DNA of 54,266 bases from an uncultured Actinomyces sp. (GTDB taxonomy: Bacteria > Actinomycetota > Actinomycetes > Actinomycetales > Actinomycetaceae). Under the pieces are notes generated by a model, which did not search any database, was not told the origin of the DNA, and worked only from the letters and a program-made list of their open reading frames with translations. Shown here in pieces: positions 22,712-30,802 of the stretch (position 1 is the first letter of the stretch; each line of letters begins with the position of its first letter). Where the stretch lies: assembly GCA_900545825.1 (NCBI GenBank), contig URAS01000016.1, positions 1 to 54,266 on the forward strand, in the 5' to 3' direction. The position numbers were made by a program, and so were the translations under genes.

Positions 22712-25183
22712 ATGTTTGAACGCTTTACCGACCGGGCCCGGCGCGTCGTCGTCCTGGCGCAGGACGAGGCGCGCAGTCTCAACCACAACTACATCGGCAC
22801 CGAGCATCTGCTCCTCGGCCTCATCCGCGAGGGCGAGGGCGTCGCGGCCAAGGCCATGGAGATGCAGGGGCTGACGATCGACAAGGTGCGCCAGCAGGTC
22901 ATCGACATCATCGGCGAGGGCCAGAACCCGGCGAAGGGACACATTCCCTTCACGCCGCGCGCCAAGAAGGTCCTCGAACTGTCGCTGCGCGAGGCCCTCC
23001 AGCTGGGCCACCACTACATCGGCACCGAACATATCCTCCTCGGCCTCATCCGCGAGGGGCAGGGCGTCGCCGCCCAGGTGTTCACCAACCTCGACGTCGA
23101 CACCGCCGAGCTGCGCCAGAACGTCGTGTCGCTCCTGTCGGGCTACCAGCAGCAGTCCGGGATCGAGGGCGGCGAGACGGTCGGCGTTGGCTCGGGCAGC
23201 CAGGAGCCGCAAAAGTCCGGTTCGGCGATCCTCGACCAGTTCGGCCGCAACCTCTCGCAGGCCGCGGCCGAGAACAAGCTCGACCCGGTGATCGGCCGCA
23301 AAGTCGAGATGGAACGCGTCATGCAGATCCTCTCGCGGCGTACGAAGAACAACCCCGTCCTCATCGGCGAACCCGGCGTCGGCAAGACCGCGGTCGTCGA
23401 GGGCCTGGCCCAGGCGATCATCGCCGGCAACGTGCCGGAAACCCTCAAGGACAAGCAGCTGTACTCGCTCGACATGGGGTCGCTGGTCGCGGGCTCGCGT
23501 TACCGCGGCGACTTCGAGGAACGCCTGAAGAAGGTGTTGAAGGAAATCCGCACGCGCGGCGACATCATCCTCTTCATCGACGAGATCCACACGCTGGTCG
23601 GCGCGGGCGCGGCCGAGGGCGCGATCGACGCGGCCTCGATCTTGAAGCCCATGCTGGCGCGCGGCGAGCTGCAGACGATCGGCGCGACGACGACGGACGA
23701 GTATCGCAAGTACATCGAGAAGGATGCGGCGTTGGAGCGCCGTTTCCAGCCGGTCCAGGTCGAGCAGCCCAGCGTCGAGGAAACGATCGAGATCCTCAAG
23801 GGCCTGCGCGACCGCTACGAGGCCCACCACCGCGTCGTCATCACCGACGAGGCGATCGAGGCGGCCGCCAACCTTGCCGACCGCTACATTTCCGACCGGT
23901 TCCTGCCGGACAAGGCGATCGACCTCATCGACGAGGCCGGCGCGCGCCTGCGCATCCACCGGATGACGGCGCCGCCGGAAATCCGCGAGCTGGACGAGAA
24001 GGCTGCGAAGGTCCGCCGCGAAAAGGAAGCGGCGATCGACAACCAGGACTTCGAGGCCGCCGCGGCGCTGCGCGACGAGGAAAAGAAGCTCGGCGAGCAG
24101 CGGGCCAAGATGGAGGCCGAGTGGAAGTCGGGCGACCTCGACTCACTGGCCGAGGTCGACGCCGACGCCGTCGCCGAGGTCCTCGCCATGTCGACGGGCA
24201 TCCCGGCCGCGCGCATCTCGCAGAAGGAATCGACGAAGCTCCTCAAGATGGAGGACGAGCTGCACAAGCGCGTCATCGGGCAGGACGAGGCCGTCAAGGC
24301 GCTGTCGCGCTCGATTCGGCGTACCCGCGCGGGGCTGAAGGACCCCAAGCGGCCCGGCGGCTCGTTCATCTTCGCCGGCCCCACGGGTGTCGGCAAGACC
24401 GAGCTGGCCAAGACCCTCGCCGAGTTCCTTTTCGGCGACGAGGACGCCCTCATCCAGCTCGACATGTCGGAGTTTTCGGAGAAGCACACGTCGGCCCGCC
24501 TGTTCGGCGCCCCTCCGGGGTACGTCGGCTACGACGAGGGCGGCCAGCTGACCGAGAAGGTGCGGCGCAAGCCGTTCTCCGTCGTCCTCTTCGACGAGAT
24601 CGAGAAGGCGCACCCCGACATCTTCAACTCGCTGTTGCAGATCCTCGAGGACGGCCACCTCACCGACTCGCAGGGCCGCACGGTCGACTTCAAGAACACC
24701 GTCATCATCATGACGACGAACCTCGGCACGCGCGACATCAACCGCGGCGTCCTCACGGGCTTCCAGGCGCACGGCGAGCTGGCGACCGACTATGAGCGGA
24801 TGAAGGCCAAGGTCAGCGAAGAGCTCAAGCGTCAGTTCCGGCCCGAGTTCTTGAACCGCGTCGACGAGGTCATCGTCTTCCCGCCGCTGGAGCGCGACCA
24901 GATCCGCCAGATCGTCTCGCTGCTCATCGGCCGCCTCAACGACCGGATGAAGGACCAGGGCATGTCGCTCGAGCTCACGCCGGCTGCCCAGGAGCTGCTG
25001 GCCGAGCGCGGCTACGACCCGGTGCTCGGCGCGCGCCCGCTGCGGCGCGTCATCCAGCGCGACATCGAGGATCAGCTGAGCGAGAAGATCCTCTTCGGCG
25101 ACATCAAGGAGGGCATGAACGTCCTCATCGACGTCGCCGAGGGCGAGGACGGAACGAAGGAATTCACCTTCACTGGCCGCTAA
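22712..25183 (+). CDS. clpC: AAA+ unfoldase ClpC
   Basis: An 823-aa ATPase that unfolds proteins and feeds them to ClpP1P2. Order of parts: two N-domain repeats (about 1-145, FTDRARRVVVLAQDEA and FTPRAKKVLELSLREA), AAA1 with Walker A GEPGVGKTA, the middle UVR-like coiled coil (EKEAAIDNQDFEAAAALRDEEKKL in sections), AAA2 with GPTGVGKTELAKTLA, and the C-terminal D2 small domain with GARPLRRVIQRDIED. Length is typical (about 810-850 aa). I start it at MFERFTD (ATG 22712, AAGGAG 5 nt upstream). A ClgR-like activator box and a 20-codon upstream ORF precede it, and a strong terminator follows. ClpC is the main regulated unfoldase of actinobacteria and is essential in mycobacteria. Confidence 0.97.
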   Translation: MFERFTDRARRVVVLAQDEARSLNHNYIGTEHLLLGLIREGEGVAAKAMEMQGLTIDKVRQQVIDIIGEGQNPAKGHIPFTPRAKKVLELSLREALQLGHHYIGTEHILLGLIREGQGVAAQVFTNLDVDTAELRQNVVSLLSGYQQQSGIEGGETVGVGSGSQEPQKSGSAILDQFGRNLSQAAAENKLDPVIGRKVEMERVMQILSRRTKNNPVLIGEPGVGKTAVVEGLAQAIIAGNVPETLKDKQLYSLDMGSLVAGSRYRGDFEERLKKVLKEIRTRGDIILFIDEIHTLVGAGAAEGAIDAASILKPMLARGELQTIGATTTDEYRKYIEKDAALERRFQPVQVEQPSVEETIEILKGLRDRYEAHHRVVITDEAIEAAANLADRYISDRFLPDKAIDLIDEAGARLRIHRMTAPPEIRELDEKAAKVRREKEAAIDNQDFEAAAALRDEEKKLGEQRAKMEAEWKSGDLDSLAEVDADAVAEVLAMSTGIPAARISQKESTKLLKMEDELHKRVIGQDEAVKALSRSIRRTRAGLKDPKRPGGSFIFAGPTGVGKTELAKTLAEFLFGDEDALIQLDMSEFSEKHTSARLFGAPPGYVGYDEGGQLTEKVRRKPFSVVLFDEIEKAHPDIFNSLLQILEDGHLTDSQGRTVDFKNTVIIMTTNLGTRDINRGVLTGFQAHGELATDYERMKAKVSEELKRQFRPEFLNRVDEVIVFPPLERDQIRQIVSLLIGRLNDRMKDQGMSLELTPAAQELLAERGYDPVLGARPLRRVIQRDIEDQLSEKILFGDIKEGMNVLIDVAEGEDGTKEFTFTGR

Positions 25184-25198
25184 ACGCGACGAGGCGAA

Positions 25199-25240
25199 GA
25201 GGGGCGGGCACCACGCGGTGTCCGCCCCTCTCGTTTGTCC
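25199..25240 (+). terminator. clpC terminator
   Basis: A 14-bp stem (25199-25212 with 25217-25230, one G-T pair) closes a 4-nt loop and is followed by TCGTTTGTCC. Confidence 0.85.
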
Positions 25241-25260
25241 GCTGACCGGGCAGCATATCC

Positions 25261-25289
25261 CTGACAGCCACCGTGAGCTATGCGATAAT
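25261..25289 (+). promoter_or_regulatory. Promoter of the small membrane protein / ktrB unit
   Basis: CTGACA (25261-25266), exactly 17 bp, then GATAAT (25284-25289). It is one of the best housekeeping promoters in the window. Confidence 0.65.
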
Positions 25290-25319
25290 TGAGTGTACTC
25301 ATTTCGTGAAGGGGGAGCC

Positions 25320-25691
25320 ATGAACAACCCGCTGCTACGTTACGTTTATGCCGTGGTTGCCACGCTGTTGCCGCTGGTGGCGTCGGCGTTGTGGGGCGAC
25401 GGGTGCCGGGCCGACGGCGGGCGTACCTCCAGCGTCGGCGCAATTATCGGCACGGTCGTCATCGCGCTCCTGTGGACGTGGTTTATCTATCTCGTCACGA
25501 AAACCCGCCGCCAGATGGAGGCCCCGGGCACGTGCCTGTGCATCGTCATCTGCGCGATTCTTGGCGGGTTCTGCGCGGAAGTCTGGCCCTCCGCGATGAC
25601 CAGCAGCGTCCAGATGGTCGTCTTCGCCTGGGTGGCGACGGCCATCGCGATTGCCGTGGCGATCCCCGCGGCCATGGGGCGGCCGGACTGA
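25320..25691 (+). CDS. Small four-helix membrane protein upstream of ktrB
   Basis: A 123-aa protein with four predicted helices (about 9-27, 39-60, 72-90 and 96-118). I recognise no family. A short basic loop (TKTRRQMEAPG) separates the helix pairs, which favours an N-in, C-in topology. AAGGGGG precedes the ATG at 25320, and the gene has a strong promoter. It ends 24 nt before the K+ transporter gene, so the two are likely cotranscribed. It could be an accessory to that channel or simply co-expressed; the usual KtrA/TrkA soluble partner is not present here and this protein is not one. Confidence 0.7.
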   Translation: MNNPLLRYVYAVVATLLPLVASALWGDGCRADGGRTSSVGAIIGTVVIALLWTWFIYLVTKTRRQMEAPGTCLCIVICAILGGFCAEVWPSAMTSSVQMVVFAWVATAIAIAVAIPAAMGRPD

Positions 25692-25715
25692 GGGCATCCA
25701 ACCATGGCATGATGG

Positions 25716-27089
25716 GTGCTCGTGGGAGCAGCTTCGCCGTATCGCTGGATCACCGCGACATTCTTCGCGGTGATCGCGATTGGCACCCTCTTGCTCATGC
25801 TGCCCGTCGCGCGCACGGGCGCCCCCGCCGCGCCACTGGGCGGCTACCTGGCGACCTACGGCCCGACGATCGGTGACGGGGCACCACTCAGCGTCGCCCT
25901 CTTCTCGGCGACCTCGGCCACGTGCGTGACCGGGCTGATCGTCGTCGACACGCCCTCGTATTTCACGACGTTCGGGCACGTCGTCCTCCTCATCCTTATG
26001 GAGATCGGCGGCCTGGGCACGATGACCGTCGCCGCCTTCATCGCCAGGGCGGTGCGCTACCACCTGTCGCTGCGGCTCCGCCGCGACACCGCGGTGGCGG
26101 CGTCGGCGCCGGGGCTCGGCGACCTCAACCGGATCCTCACGCTGACCGTGCGGATCGCGGCCACCGCCCAGGGCTCCGCGGCCGTCATTCTGGCGCTGCG
26201 GTTTTATATCGGCCGCCACTATTCGATCGGGAAGTCGATCTGGTACGGCATCTTCCACGCCGGGTCGGCCTACAACAACGCCGGTTTCGCGCTCTATACC
26301 GATTCGCTGATGAGCTTCGCCGGCGACCCCTGGGTGATCCTCACGATTGCCGCCCTCATCATCGTCGGCGGCCTGGGCTTCCCCGTCATCATCGAGCTGC
26401 TCAGGGGCCGGGGCATCCGCTCGCTCCAGGCGTACGTCGTCTTATGGACGACGGGGTGTCTCATCGTTTTCGGGACCATCTTCATGGCCGTGTGCGAGTG
26501 GCACAACCGCTACACGCTGGGGCCGATGCGGCTGGACAACAAGATCATCAACGCGTTCTTTACCGCCGTCTCGCCGCGCACCGCCGGCTTCAACAGCATC
26601 GACCTCACCCACATGCACCCGTCGGGCTGGTTCGGCACCGACATCCTCATGCTCATCGGGGCCGCGCCCGCGTCGACCGGCGGCGGCCTCAAGGTGACGA
26701 CGCTCGCCGTCGTCTTCGCGATCACGTGGTCGCAGGTGCGGGGAATGGACCGCGTCCACATCGCCCGGTGGCGCGTCGCCGACGCCGTCCAGGGGCAGGT
26801 CGTCACCCTGTTGGGCCTCACCAGCGTCCTCATCGTCGGCGCGACGATGGTGCTCATGGCCACGACGCCCTACAGCCTCGACCGCTGCCTCTTCGAGGTC
26901 ATCTCGGCGTTCGCCACCGTCGGCCTGACGACCGGGATCACCCCGAACCTGCCATCGATTGCCCAGGTCATCATCATCTGCCTCATGCTGATCGGCCGTG
27001 TCGGGCCGTTTACGCTGGCCGCGGCCCTGTCGATGAAGCAGCAGCCGCTGCTCTACGACCGGCCCCAGGGCCAGCTGCTCGTCGGCTGA
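25716..27089 (+). CDS. ktrB: KtrB/TrkH-type potassium transporter
   Basis: A 457-aa K+ translocating subunit built from four M1-P-M2 repeats. The four selectivity filters are visible: SATCVTGLIV, YNNAGFALY, PRTAGFNSID and FATVGLTTGIT, each with the single conserved Gly. The N-terminal helix WITATFFAVIAIGTLLLMLP is standard. The GTG at 25716 is used here; a GTG at 25722 is equally possible, and no ribosome site is clear. The regulatory RCK subunit (KtrA/TrkA), which normally gates this channel, is absent from the window. Na+ coupling versus K+ uniport cannot be read from sequence. It probably shares a transcript with the small membrane protein before it. Confidence 0.92.
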   Translation: MLVGAASPYRWITATFFAVIAIGTLLLMLPVARTGAPAAPLGGYLATYGPTIGDGAPLSVALFSATSATCVTGLIVVDTPSYFTTFGHVVLLILMEIGGLGTMTVAAFIARAVRYHLSLRLRRDTAVAASAPGLGDLNRILTLTVRIAATAQGSAAVILALRFYIGRHYSIGKSIWYGIFHAGSAYNNAGFALYTDSLMSFAGDPWVILTIAALIIVGGLGFPVIIELLRGRGIRSLQAYVVLWTTGCLIVFGTIFMAVCEWHNRYTLGPMRLDNKIINAFFTAVSPRTAGFNSIDLTHMHPSGWFGTDILMLIGAAPASTGGGLKVTTLAVVFAITWSQVRGMDRVHIARWRVADAVQGQVVTLLGLTSVLIVGATMVLMATTPYSLDRCLFEVISAFATVGLTTGITPNLPSIAQVIIICLMLIGRVGPFTLAAALSMKQQPLLYDRPQGQLLVG

Positions 27090-27112
27090 CGAATCGCGGG
27101 CGGGCGGCCCGA

Positions 27113-27118
27113 TAGGGT
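27113..27118 (+). promoter_or_regulatory. Leaderless -10 of the CapD-like gene
   Basis: TAGGGT, 7 nt (TGAGGGC), then the GTG at 27126. Confidence 0.5.
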
Positions 27119-27125
27119 TGAGGGC

Positions 27126-28130
27126 GTGACTGTGACTGACGCTGACGCCCTCGCGCTCATCGGACGACGCGCCCTGCCCCTGACCGACGCGGCCCTCACC
27201 CGCCTGGCCGGGGCCGGCCGAATCCTCGTCACCGGCGCCGGCGGGTCGATCGGGTCGATCCTCGTCGGCGCGCTCGCGGCGGCGGGATGCGACGACCTCG
27301 TCATGGTCGACCGCGACGAATCCCAGCTGCACGGGTTGGAAATGTCGCTGTCGCGGGAGGGCCTGGAGGTCGACCCGCGATTCGTCCTCGCCGACATCAC
27401 CCAGCCGGACGACATCGCCGAGGTCGTCGGCCGGGCTGCGCCGGACGTCGTCATCCACGCGGCCGCCCTCAAGCACGTGCCGATGCTCGAACGGTTCCCG
27501 CGCGAGGCGTGGCGGGTTAACGTGGCCGGCACCCTCAACGTCCTCCGCGCGGCCCGCGCCGCTGGGGTCGCGCGGCTGGTCAACCTGTCGTCGGACAAGG
27601 CGTGCGAGCCGACGTCCGTGCTGGGCCGCACGAAGGCCGTCGGCGAGCGGCTGGTCGCCGCGTCCGGGGCCGAGGCATGGGCGTCGGTGCGGCTGGCCAA
27701 CGTCTTGGGGTCGCGCGGGTCGGTGTACCCCGCGTTTTGCGCACAGATTCGCGCTGGCGCGGCGATCACGCTGACCCATCCCGACGTCGAGCGCTACTTC
27801 CTCACGCCCCTCGAGACCGCGAGGACCCTGGCCGAGGCGTGGGATCGGGCCGCGGGCGGTGGCGTCCTCGCCAGCCGCATCGACTCGGCGTGCCGGATCC
27901 GCGACCTCGCCGAGCGCCTCATGCTGCGCGAGGGCGCTCGGGTCCCTATCCGCTACACGGGCCTGCGCCCGGGCGAGAAGCTGTCGGAGGACATCGTCGC
28001 CGAGACCGAGCCGCGCGAGAGCGCCGGCGCCGCCCTCTGGCGGGTCACCGTGCCGGCTTTGGCATGGGACGAGGTCGACGCCGACTACGCCTGGGTCATG
28101 GGCGAGTCGGCCCACACCCCGTCACCGTAA
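27126..28130 (+). CDS. CapD/FlaA1-type UDP-sugar dehydratase or epimerase
   Basis: A 334-aa soluble short-chain dehydrogenase of the polysaccharide-biosynthesis group, which converts UDP-N-acetylglucosamine-type sugars to 4-keto-6-deoxy sugars. The NAD-binding Gly motif is TGAGGSIGS (37-45). HAAALKHVPMLE and SSDKACEPTSVLGRTK are the family's catalytic and cofactor signatures, and LTHPDVERYFLT and TGLRPGEKLSE mark the substrate domain. The N-terminal membrane part of the large WbpM/CapD form is missing, so this resembles the short cytosolic FlaA1 type. No other glycan genes are adjacent. The GTG at 27126 fits a leaderless start. Its last 46 bp overlap the end of the convergent CPBP gene. Confidence 0.85.
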   Translation: MTVTDADALALIGRRALPLTDAALTRLAGAGRILVTGAGGSIGSILVGALAAAGCDDLVMVDRDESQLHGLEMSLSREGLEVDPRFVLADITQPDDIAEVVGRAAPDVVIHAAALKHVPMLERFPREAWRVNVAGTLNVLRAARAAGVARLVNLSSDKACEPTSVLGRTKAVGERLVAASGAEAWASVRLANVLGSRGSVYPAFCAQIRAGAAITLTHPDVERYFLTPLETARTLAEAWDRAAGGGVLASRIDSACRIRDLAERLMLREGARVPIRYTGLRPGEKLSEDIVAETEPRESAGAALWRVTVPALAWDEVDADYAWVMGESAHTPSP

Positions 28131-29038
28131 TCGGTGTATCCGCTGTCGTCACGGTCATCGGCACGCACCGGTGACCGGGACCCTGGGTGGTCGCGGTCGC
28201 TCTCCGGGCGGTCCAGACAGTCGCGGGCGACGAACCAGGCGAGGACGGCGATCGCGACGAGGACGAGCAGTGGCACCAGCGTCGAGCGGTACCACAGGGT
28301 AAACGCGTGCGGCGCCAGGCCGTTCGTTGTCGTGAGGTTCCACAGAAGGTGGCCGATGATCAGCGGCAGAATTCGGCGGAACCGCAGGAAGAACGCGGCC
28401 GACAGGGCGCCCATCACCCCCGCGTATCCCAGGGCCTGGAGGAAGGCGTCGTTGCCCATGTGGAGGCTGCCGCGGACGAGCATGGCGATGACGATGATCG
28501 CGGGCACCCGCAGCTTCGTGTGGCGCACCAGCCAGGTGACGAGGACGCCGCACAGGACGACCTCTTCGCCGGGGCCGTCGATGATGTCGACCAGCGGAAT
28601 GAGCGCCGTGTTGCCGACGTCGTGAACGATCGTCGTCGAGCCGCCGTGGATGCTATCCCAGATCATCCGGTCGACGTTCGCGAAGCTGGACCCCAGCGAC
28701 GCACCGAGCATGAGCGAGGCCGTGAGGACGCCCCACCCGAGGGCGATCATCGACGCCCACCAGCCAAATCGCGACCAGTCGGCGGGCTTCCCGTCCTCCC
28801 GACCCGGGTGGACGAGCAGGTAGCCGACGAGGGCGAGCGCGATGACCACCGCCGCGATGATGACGACGCCGTGCGTGTACCCGTAGGGCGTCAGGGTCGT
28901 CGGCAGGTGACCGATGAGCCGGACGTAGGTTTGCGGCGCGACCCACTGGACGAGCTTAAAAGCGATGAACCACAGGTAGTAGCACACCGCGGGGATCGTC
29001 AGGACGTAGCCGATGGGCAGGCGCACCGATTCTCTCAT
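28085..29038 (-). CDS. CPBP-family intramembrane protease-like protein
   Basis: A 317-aa membrane protein with about eight helices and a hydrophilic 40-residue Asp/Arg-rich C-terminal tail. The CPBP/Abi core is seen in the middle: motif 1 is GPGEEVVLCGVL, where the usual EExxxR has Cys in place of Arg; motif 2 contributes a His in RGSLHMGND; motif 3 is IIGHLLWNL (HxxxN). The paired Glu and both His residues are kept, so activity as a CAAX-type or immunity-type protease remains possible. AGAGGA precedes the ATG. It follows the DUF3152 gene by 58 nt, probably in one operon. The C-terminal tail is encoded partly over the 3' end of the convergent CapD-like gene. Confidence 0.78.
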   Translation of the reverse strand: MRESVRLPIGYVLTIPAVCYYLWFIAFKLVQWVAPQTYVRLIGHLPTTLTPYGYTHGVVIIAAVVIALALVGYLLVHPGREDGKPADWSRFGWWASMIALGWGVLTASLMLGASLGSSFANVDRMIWDSIHGGSTTIVHDVGNTALIPLVDIIDGPGEEVVLCGVLVTWLVRHTKLRVPAIIVIAMLVRGSLHMGNDAFLQALGYAGVMGALSAAFFLRFRRILPLIIGHLLWNLTTTNGLAPHAFTLWYRSTLVPLLVLVAIAVLAWFVARDCLDRPESDRDHPGSRSPVRADDRDDSGYTDYGDGVWADSPMTQA

Positions 29039-29096
29039 CCAGGTCCTCTCGTTCTTCAGCCCCGCACGCGGGGATTCGCGATTGGCCCAGCCGGGC

Positions 29097-30527
29097 CTAC
29101 TTGTCGGGGTTGGGCCATCCGTTGGGGACGCATCCGTTGTTGTTGCCGCTGTCGCTTGACTGCTGCTTCATCACCGGGGCCAACGCGCCCGGCGAGGGGC
29201 AGTTGACGTGGCCGTTGCCAAGGAAGTGCCCCATCTCGTGGCTGACCATATAGATGTGGTAGTCGGTCATCGTTTTGCCCATCTGCGGCCATATCGCGGC
29301 GCCGTTGACCCACCGGTTCGCGTTGAGGGCGACCGTCGTCCCGTTGCGGCACGACGTGCGTCCCTGGGTCGTCAGCGGCGCGCACAGCGTGTCGACGAGG
29401 TTGGGCGAGGCGATGACGATGCGGACGTCGGCGGGCCCCGCGGTCCGCGTGAAATTGCGGCCCCAGCCGCGCGGGTCGTTGAGGATCGCGTGGATGTTCT
29501 CGGCGATCGCCTGGGGGATGATCGGCAGGTTGTCCTCGATCTCGATGCGGTACTTGACGACGGGGCCGCCCTCGCGGCCGGGGACCTCGCCGGGGACGAC
29601 GGTCGTGTGTCCGCCGCCGCTCTGGGGGACGTCGGTGCCCGTCGTGTCCTTCTTCAGATCACCCGTGACCTGCAGTGCTACGGGTGAAAGCGTGGTCATC
29701 GGCGCCGAGGTGACGGGGGCGGACGTCGTCTGGTGGGGCGAAGCCGAAGCGGTCGCCGTCCGAGCGTCGTGCGCCGAACCGGTGGCGCCGGAGAGAGCGT
29801 GGACGCAGATGACGATGAGCAGCGCCGCCGCGACGAGCCCCGCGGTGAGCTGGGCGACGATCTGGCGGCGGGCCCGTTGGGCGCGGCTGCGGCGGGTGCC
29901 GGCCGGCCGAGTGAGCCGGCGGTGGGTGGCCGTCTGTGACGCGTTGTGGCTGGTGGAACGCGACGGCCACGGGAAAGCATCGTCCGTATGCTCGGGCCGG
30001 CGGCTCGAGGGCGCCTGCGCCCTCGGCTTGGGAGAAGCGTTTCGGCGCCTGGACGGCGTCTGCTTGGCGGGGGGCGTCTGCCGACGCGAACGCGTCGCGC
30101 GTGTGGGCTCGGAAGCCGTCGCGCGGTGCGCGGGACCGGAGCGGGCGTGGTTAGCGCGAAGCTTCGAGTCGTCGGTGCGCGGCCCGGCATTCGCGCGGGT
30201 GCGGGCGTCCTCGTGAGGGCGTGCGGCCGCGGCGCGGCCTTTGCCCGACGTCGACGGTCCGGCATGGGCTGCGGCGTTGTGGGCGCGTTCGCTAGCGCGG
30301 GACGCGCGCGGGCGCACGGGACGCGACTCGAGGTCGCGGCGGCGCAGGGCGGCGCGGGGTTCGTAGACGCGACGCTGGGACCCGGTGGGCTCCGCGGGTT
30401 CGACGACGCGGGGCGCGGCATCGGGGTCAGGGATCGCGGGCAGGGGCTCCGCCGAAAAGTTGAGGGAGGGGCCGGCCGAATTGGCGCGCGAACGCTTGCC
30501 GCTATACCCCGACTCCTTATACCCCAC
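29097..30527 (-). CDS. DUF3152 membrane-anchored metalloprotease-like protein
   Basis: A 476-aa single-pass protein. Residues 1-220 are disordered and very Arg/Ala/Pro-rich and would be cytosolic. A helix at about 222-247 crosses the membrane. An outer Ser/Thr-rich stalk leads to the DUF3152 domain (about 300-476), which ends in HEMGHFLGNGH (430-440), a metzincin-like zinc motif HExxHxxGxxH. DUF3152 is almost confined to actinobacteria and its substrate is unknown. Two pairs of Cys near the end may form disulphides. The GTG at 30527 lies 6 nt after TAGACT, so the mRNA looks leaderless. The CPBP gene follows 58 nt later. The unusually long basic cytosolic tail may bind nucleic acid or phospholipid; that is inference. 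Confidence 0.85.
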   Translation of the reverse strand: MGYKESGYSGKRSRANSAGPSLNFSAEPLPAIPDPDAAPRVVEPAEPTGSQRRVYEPRAALRRRDLESRPVRPRASRASERAHNAAAHAGPSTSGKGRAAAARPHEDARTRANAGPRTDDSKLRANHARSGPAHRATASEPTRATRSRRQTPPAKQTPSRRRNASPKPRAQAPSSRRPEHTDDAFPWPSRSTSHNASQTATHRRLTRPAGTRRSRAQRARRQIVAQLTAGLVAAALLIVICVHALSGATGSAHDARTATASASPHQTTSAPVTSAPMTTLSPVALQVTGDLKKDTTGTDVPQSGGGHTTVVPGEVPGREGGPVVKYRIEIEDNLPIIPQAIAENIHAILNDPRGWGRNFTRTAGPADVRIVIASPNLVDTLCAPLTTQGRTSCRNGTTVALNANRWVNGAAIWPQMGKTMTDYHIYMVSHEMGHFLGNGHVNCPSPGALAPVMKQQSSDSGNNNGCVPNGWPNPDK

Positions 30528-30533
30528 GGGCCC

Positions 30534-30539
30534 AGTCTA
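30534..30539 (-). promoter_or_regulatory. Leaderless -10 of the DUF3152 gene
   Basis: Reverse-strand TAGACT, 6 nt (GGGCCC), then the GTG at 30527. TTGTCG lies 18 bp upstream as a possible -35. Confidence 0.55.
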
Positions 30540-30802
30540 GGGACCGGGGCGCGAAACCGACAACAATACGGTAACGGCGTCCTCGTCTTGTCGCAGGCGG
30601 GCACGTTTAAGCCGAGATTTCGCGAATTGGCGAACCCTCGCGAGGGCGGACTGCGGTCCCAGGAGCCGCCCGGTGTTGCGCATCACACGTAGGACGTGAG
30701 GCCTAGGACACATCGGGGGTTTGTTAAGCTGGTGACGACTGCGCGGACGCACCAAGTGGCGCCGCGGCCATGCGATACGGACAATGGAGGCCGGAACACA
30801 CA

